Positions 9,181-12,219 of a DNA stretch of 12,219 bases are shown here, piece after piece. Every line of letters starts with the position of its first letter. Positions within the stretch are counted from its first letter, which is position 1. This stretch comes from REEB426 sp964551975. Lineage in GTDB: Bacteria; Actinomycetota; Actinomycetes; S36-B12. The stretch is taken from NCBI GenBank assembly GCA_964551975.1, contig CAZKFI010000069.1, forward strand, positions 1-12,219. Direction: 5' to 3'. The notes under the pieces were generated by a model. That model saw nothing but the letters and a program-made list of their open reading frames with translations. It was not told where the DNA came from and did not search any database. A program made the translations under genes and the position numbers.

Positions 9181-10998
9181 ATGGACCCCATTACGTTTTC
9201 AATCATTCGTCATCGCCTTTACCGCATCGTCGAAGAGGCTGTGATCACTCTGAAGCACGTGTCAGGCAGCGCCATCACCAATGAGGGTCATGACCTCATG
9301 GTGTCCCTCTACAAGGCGGACGGCACCCTGCTTCTCGGTGGTGTGGGATTCCTCCACCACCTGACCAGCGCGGCCGAGGCCTGCAAGTCGATCATTCGCA
9401 GGTTCGAGGGGCAGATCAACGAAGGGGACATCTTCCTACTGAACGACCCCTTCACGGCAGCGCTGCACACCTCGGACATCTACCTGGTCTCGCCTATTCA
9501 CCACGAGGGCAAGCTCATCGCTTGGAGCGCCTGCTTCGTGCATGTTTATGACATCGGAGCCATGAATCCGGGTGGATTCGCGCCAGAGGCGCAGGACGTA
9601 TTCAGTGAAGGGTTCAGTTCGCCCGGACTGAAATTAGTCGATCGAGGTGAACTACGTCAGGACGTCTGGGACACCATCCTCAACATGGTGCGTGGACCGG
9701 AAATGGTCGCGCTTGACCTCCGCTCAATGATTGCCTGTAACAACGTGGCCAAGGAACGCATGCTGGCCCTGGTGGATAAGTACGGAGTCGACACAGTCAA
9801 TGAAGCTGGCTCGACGTTGATTGAGCAATCGGAAAGCCGACTGCGTGCCCGCCTCTTGGAGTTACCCGACGGTCGCTGGCAGTCACGGCAGTACTTCGAC
9901 GTCAAGGGTGAGATCTACAAGGTTCTCCTCACCATGACGAAGAAGGGGGATCAGCTCATCTTCGATTTCACCGGATCCTCGCCACAGTCGAAGTACGCGG
10001 TGAACTGCTCGAAGTGGGCCTCGCTCGGTGGCCTGTTCGCACCACTGTTTCCCCTGCTGTGCTACGACATCACCTGGAATGAGGGAGTCATTCGCCCAGT
10101 GTCAGTCATTGCGCCCGAGGGCAGCATCGTCAACTGCACTAAGCCGTTCCCTGTTTCGGTTGCCACAGTTGGTGCGATCCAGTCAGTGAACAATGCTGCC
10201 TGCACCACGATCGCGAAGATGCTCGCCTCCAGCGACGACTACGACGCCCAGACCTCGGCTGTGTGGCACGCCAATCACTTCGCAGTGTTCATGTTCGGTG
10301 AGAATCAGCGTGGCGCCGAGGCCATCGGCATCCTGACCGAAACATTCGCAGGTTCTGGTGGAGCCAGGACCTTTGCGGACGGTGTCGACGTTGGTGGGGA
10401 AATTCCAAACCCCATCTCGCGGATGGCAAACGTTGAAACTGTTGAGGCGATGTTCCCCATTCGCTACCTGTTCCGCAGGCGCCTGTCGGATTCGGGCGGT
10501 GGTGGTGAGAATCGCGGAGGTACCGGCGGCGAGATCGCGATCGTGCCGCATGACGCACCGCAGGGTGGGCTTCACTACGTGCTGTCGGGCAAGGGGTCCA
10601 AGTTCCCGCAGAGCGAGGGACTGGCAGGAGGTGACCCGGGTGCTATCAATGACTACGTCTGGGTCCATGCACCCGGCGACATGTCGGGTGAGGATCGCTT
10701 CGCTCAGACGCTCACCGCGATACCCGGTGATAAAGAAGCCGTGAGCTGGGGTGTCTTCCCTCTCATGGGCGACGATGCGCTCTATGTGCGGTGGAATGGC
10801 GGCGGCGGCGTAGGCGACTCACTCGAGCGGGACGCAAGCCGGGTGAGCAAGGACTATGTCGAGCACACCATTTCAGCTGAGGCTATGGCCGAGGTGTACG
10901 GCGTGGTCATGAAAGCCGGAGAGGTCGATATCGATGCCACGACTGCGCTGCGTGAGCAGATGCGCCGAGCACGAACCGAACAGGGGGTGTCAGCATGA
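9181..10998 (+). CDS. HyuB-like subunit (hydantoinase B / 5-oxoprolinase C-terminal family / acetone carboxylase alpha family)
   Basis: A 605-residue cytosolic partner of the preceding HyuA-like protein, which it would help turn activated substrate into product. It begins MDPITFSIIRHRLYRIVEEA, the family's standard opening. It continues with NDPFTAALHTSDIYLVSPI (from residue 88; His96 and Asp99) and VHVYDIGAMNPGGF (His121, Asp124), the two places where this family keeps its conserved His/Asp residues. The glycine-rich segment SGGGGENRGGTGG (residues 438-450) is another hallmark. NDPFTAALH is a variant of the commoner NDPxxGGTH form, suggesting a distinct subfamily. Start: ATG at 9181, with GGAG (9172-9175) upstream. 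Its stop overlaps the next start as ATGA (10995-10998), implying coupled translation. It is longer than typical HyuB (about 520-590 residues) and shorter than acetone carboxylase alpha (about 770). The family is secure; the substrate is unknown. Confidence 0.93.
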   Translation: MDPITFSIIRHRLYRIVEEAVITLKHVSGSAITNEGHDLMVSLYKADGTLLLGGVGFLHHLTSAAEACKSIIRRFEGQINEGDIFLLNDPFTAALHTSDIYLVSPIHHEGKLIAWSACFVHVYDIGAMNPGGFAPEAQDVFSEGFSSPGLKLVDRGELRQDVWDTILNMVRGPEMVALDLRSMIACNNVAKERMLALVDKYGVDTVNEAGSTLIEQSESRLRARLLELPDGRWQSRQYFDVKGEIYKVLLTMTKKGDQLIFDFTGSSPQSKYAVNCSKWASLGGLFAPLFPLLCYDITWNEGVIRPVSVIAPEGSIVNCTKPFPVSVATVGAIQSVNNAACTTIAKMLASSDDYDAQTSAVWHANHFAVFMFGENQRGAEAIGILTETFAGSGGARTFADGVDVGGEIPNPISRMANVETVEAMFPIRYLFRRRLSDSGGGGENRGGTGGEIAIVPHDAPQGGLHYVLSGKGSKFPQSEGLAGGDPGAINDYVWVHAPGDMSGEDRFAQTLTAIPGDKEAVSWGVFPLMGDDALYVRWNGGGGVGDSLERDASRVSKDYVEHTISAEAMAEVYGVVMKAGEVDIDATTALREQMRRARTEQGVSA

Positions 10999-11300
10999 CG
11001 CGTCGACGAGTCTCTCGGACACTGGCTGAGCAAGACGGTCGCATTGTGTGTATCGCCTGCGATGGGCCGGTAGGTGTTGCTGGACAGCCCTGGAAGTCCA
11101 ATGCCGCCCTAACCGTGATCCCTGTCCATGCCATGCCCGGTGCCCCCCTTGCGCCTCAGCCGCAGGTTGTCCTGCGGAGGTTCTGCTGCCCAACCTGCGG
11201 GGCCCTACTGGATACCGAAACGGCAATGCCTGAGGATCCATTCCTCGACGACGTGCTGGATGCGCAGGCTGACGAAGAAGCGAGGATCGGACGTGCATGA
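10995..11300 (+). CDS. Small zinc-ribbon protein resembling acetone carboxylase gamma subunit
   Basis: A 101-residue protein with a CxxC pair (Cys19, Cys22) and a CCxxC cluster (Cys64, Cys65, Cys68) in RRFCCPTCGALLDTE, forming a likely four-Cys zinc site. The pattern '…(F/Y)xCPxCGxLLDxE' near the C-terminal half is what I know of the acetone carboxylase gamma family (Acetone_carb_G). Its position directly after a HyuB/alpha-type gene fits a third subunit of the complex. The tail (about residues 78-101) is strongly acidic. The start overlaps the hyuB stop by four bases (ATGA), with GGGGG (10983-10987) as ribosome site. The stop lies inside the start region of the next gene. It is short for the family, and homology is inferred from Cys spacing and context, so a different zinc-binding accessory protein is possible. 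Confidence 0.7.
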   Translation: MTRRRVSRTLAEQDGRIVCIACDGPVGVAGQPWKSNAALTVIPVHAMPGAPLAPQPQVVLRRFCCPTCGALLDTETAMPEDPFLDDVLDAQADEEARIGRA

Positions 11301-11308
11301 CGTGCATG
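11291..11308 (+). repeat. 9-bp tandem duplication across the gene junction
   Basis: ACGTGCATG occurs twice back to back (11291-11299 and 11300-11308). It spans the stop of the zinc-ribbon gene and the start of the cysteine hydrolase, creating two in-frame GTG codons and a Val-His-Asp-Val-His N-terminus. Confidence 0.9.
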
Positions 11309-11985
11309 TACGTCAGCACATCATCGATCGAGTCATGGCCCGGCGCGGCAAAGTCCACTGGTTCGATTCCTTCGATCCCACCAAGACGGCCTTCATCGTC
11401 ATCGATATGCAGCGCACCTTCTGCGAGCCCGGATCACCTGCCGAAGTTCCGAAATCGCGCGACATTGTCCCCTCGATCAATGGCTTCAGCGATGAGCTCC
11501 GCGCACGCGGTGTACCCGTCATCTGGGTACTGCACGCCAACACCCACCGGGAAGGCGTGAGCGATTGGGAATTGTTCTTCAACAACGTGGTCTCCGACCA
11601 GGTTCGCGAGCGAACAATCGCCAGCCTGGAACCCGGACGGCAGCAGGTCTGGGAGGAGTTGCACGTTGACCCCTCAGACATCACGGTGATCAAGAATCGG
11701 TACAGCGCACTCATTCCCGGATCGTCCTCACTGGAACGTGTGCTGCGCAATCTGGGTGTGGATACCGTGCTGATCGGCGGAACCAAGACCAACGTTTGCT
11801 GTGAATCGACTGGTCGCGACGCCATGATGATGGATTTCCGGGTAGTCATGGTCGAGGATTGCTGTGCGACGCTGTCCGATGAGGAGCATCAGTCGGCACT
11901 GGAGACTTTCATCCAGCAGTTTGGCGACGTCCTCTCCGCACAGGAGGTCTTGGCGCGGATGGAGCCCGCTCGCCCAATAGCCTGA
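11293..11985 (+). CDS. Isochorismatase-fold cysteine hydrolase (N-carbamoylsarcosine amidase / RutB / nicotinamidase superfamily)
   Basis: A 230-residue cytosolic hydrolase. The triad is intact: Asp38 (FIVIDMQ), Lys134 (VIKNRYSAL) and Cys169 (TKTNVCCESTGRDA). A Gly-Thr-Lys stretch before the nucleophile provides the usual cis-peptide and oxyanion region. Superfamily members cleave amide, carbamoyl or ureido C-N bonds (nicotinamide, N-carbamoylsarcosine, ureidoacrylate, biuret) or isochorismate. In this operon an amidase acting on the product of the HyuA/HyuB step is the natural reading. Start: GTG at 11293, with GAGG (11282-11285) 7 bases upstream and overlapping the previous stop by 8 bases. 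GTG 11302 lies in a 9-bp tandem duplication and ATG 11335 is another option. The frame is open much further upstream, but that part overlaps the zinc-ribbon gene and is not expected to be translated. The family is certain; the exact substrate is not. Confidence 0.9.
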   Translation: MHDVHVRQHIIDRVMARRGKVHWFDSFDPTKTAFIVIDMQRTFCEPGSPAEVPKSRDIVPSINGFSDELRARGVPVIWVLHANTHREGVSDWELFFNNVVSDQVRERTIASLEPGRQQVWEELHVDPSDITVIKNRYSALIPGSSSLERVLRNLGVDTVLIGGTKTNVCCESTGRDAMMMDFRVVMVEDCCATLSDEEHQSALETFIQQFGDVLSAQEVLARMEPARPIA

Positions 11986-12030
11986 TGGCACCGTAACCTT
12001 GAGGGAGTGCTCAGCCTTGAGTACTCAAGT

Positions 12031-12077
12031 CTTGAACTGCGCCGCGCATTGAGTCATCATCGCGGTGCAGACTCAAG
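12031..12077 (+). other. Strong hairpin upstream of the proline-rich gene
   Basis: TGCGCCGCG (12038-12046) pairs with CGCGGTGCA (12061-12069) over 9 bp with one G-U, around a 14-base loop. CTTGA (12031-12035) with TCAAG (12073-12077) extends the stem by 5 bp. Alternatively CCTTGAGT (12015-12022) can pair with ACTCAAGG (12071-12078). It could end the hydrolase operon or act in regulation of the next gene; there is no U-run after it. Confidence 0.4.
12032..12060 (+). promoter_or_regulatory. Possible promoter of the proline-rich gene
   Basis: TTGAAC (12032-12037) and CATCAT (12055-12060) are separated by 17 bases, each matching its consensus at 4 of 6 positions. They sit immediately downstream of the CTTGAGTACTCAAG palindrome, where a bound repressor would block polymerase. 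The match is modest. Confidence 0.3.
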
Positions 12078-12104
12078 GTAGGCCGCAGGATCGAGGAGGA
12101 GACC

Positions 12105-12219
12105 ATGTCCGGAATCACCCCATCGAACCCTGAACCGGCTGAGCAGCCGCCGGCACAGCCAACCTCGCCACCCAGTTGGCCCTCACAGTCAGCACCACCG
12201 CCCGGGGGTCCGGCAGCGC
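12105..12219 (+). CDS. Proline-rich protein, N-terminal fragment (3' end outside window)
   Basis: ATG at 12105 follows GAGGAGGAG (12094-12102), a strong ribosome site. The 38 readable codons (MSGITPSNPEPAEQPPAQPT… to the window end) are about one third proline, with many Ala, Ser and Gln and almost no hydrophobic run. Such disordered Pro-rich N-termini often precede membrane domains (RDD, DUF4190 or similar) in actinobacterial proteins, but the part that would identify it lies beyond the window. It is set off from the upstream operon by 119 non-coding bases. Confidence 0.7.
   Translation, partial: MSGITPSNPEPAEQPPAQPTSPPSWPSQSAPPPGGPAA

Larger units (their letters stand above)
11997..12078 (+). 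repeat. Cluster of CTTGAGT/ACTCAAG half-sites (HAIR-like operator candidate)
   Basis: Half-sites of the form CTTGAGT or its complement lie at 11998-12004 (CTTGAGG), 12016-12022 (exact), 12023-12029 (exact, reverse), 12031-12037 (CTTGAAC), 12048-12054 (ATTGAGT) and 12071-12077 (exact, reverse). The middle pair makes the perfect 14-bp palindrome CTTGAGTACTCAAG. HspR of Streptomyces and mycobacteria is known to bind CTTGAGT-N7-ACTCAAG; here the spacings are 0, 16 and larger rather than 7, so the binding protein is uncertain. The cluster lies upstream of the proline-rich gene. Confidence 0.5.

Noticed and set aside
11128..11292. N-terminal extension of the cysteine hydrolase to an upstream ATG
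   Set aside because: The added residues overlap the zinc-ribbon gene in another frame and do not resemble the hydrolase family; the family's N-terminus and a ribosome site fit GTG 11293.

Overview
The window looks like chromosomal DNA from a high-GC Actinomycetota. The RpoC C-terminal end (…LEEFDYGGYNR), GTG starts, strong purine-rich ribosome sites and GC-rich codon use all fit; no species can be named. All recognised genes are on the + strand. No tRNA, rRNA, transposase, IS end or CRISPR array was seen.

Layout. (1) Bases 1-2539 hold the C-terminal two thirds of rpoC (RNA polymerase beta'), closed by a long GC hairpin at 2576-2616. (2) The gap 2540-2825 holds that terminator, a good sigma70-type promoter (TTGACC-N16-TATCGT) and a leader of about 140 nt with nested complementary segments. 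(3) Bases 2826-6935 form a four-gene operon: a VOC-fold metalloenzyme, then a sugar-type (CUT2/Rbs-like) ABC importer made of a double-ATPase, a permease and a substrate-binding lipoprotein. It ends at a near-perfect 15-bp hairpin (6963-6996). (4) Bases 7052-11985 form a second tight operon: a HyuA-like ATP-dependent subunit, a HyuB-like subunit, a 101-aa zinc-ribbon protein resembling the gamma subunit of acetone carboxylase, and an isochorismatase-fold cysteine hydrolase with an intact Asp-Lys-Cys triad. (5) Bases 11986-12104 are a non-coding region unusually rich in CTTGAGT/ACTCAAG half-sites, like those of the HspR (HAIR) heat-shock operator, and with strong hairpin potential. (6) From 12105 a new proline-rich protein begins and runs off the window.

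How the genes may work together. The importer would bring in a small organic solute. The HyuA/HyuB/zinc-ribbon complex would carry out an ATP-driven reaction on it, either lactam or hydantoin ring opening or a carboxylation. The cysteine hydrolase would then split a C-N bond (amide, carbamoyl or ureido) in the product. The known parallel is creatinine breakdown through N-methylhydantoin (ATP-dependent N-methylhydantoinase, then N-carbamoylsarcosine amidase), but the gamma-like zinc ribbon points toward the acetone/acetophenone carboxylase branch. The combination is the most interesting part of the window, and its substrate cannot be fixed from sequence alone.
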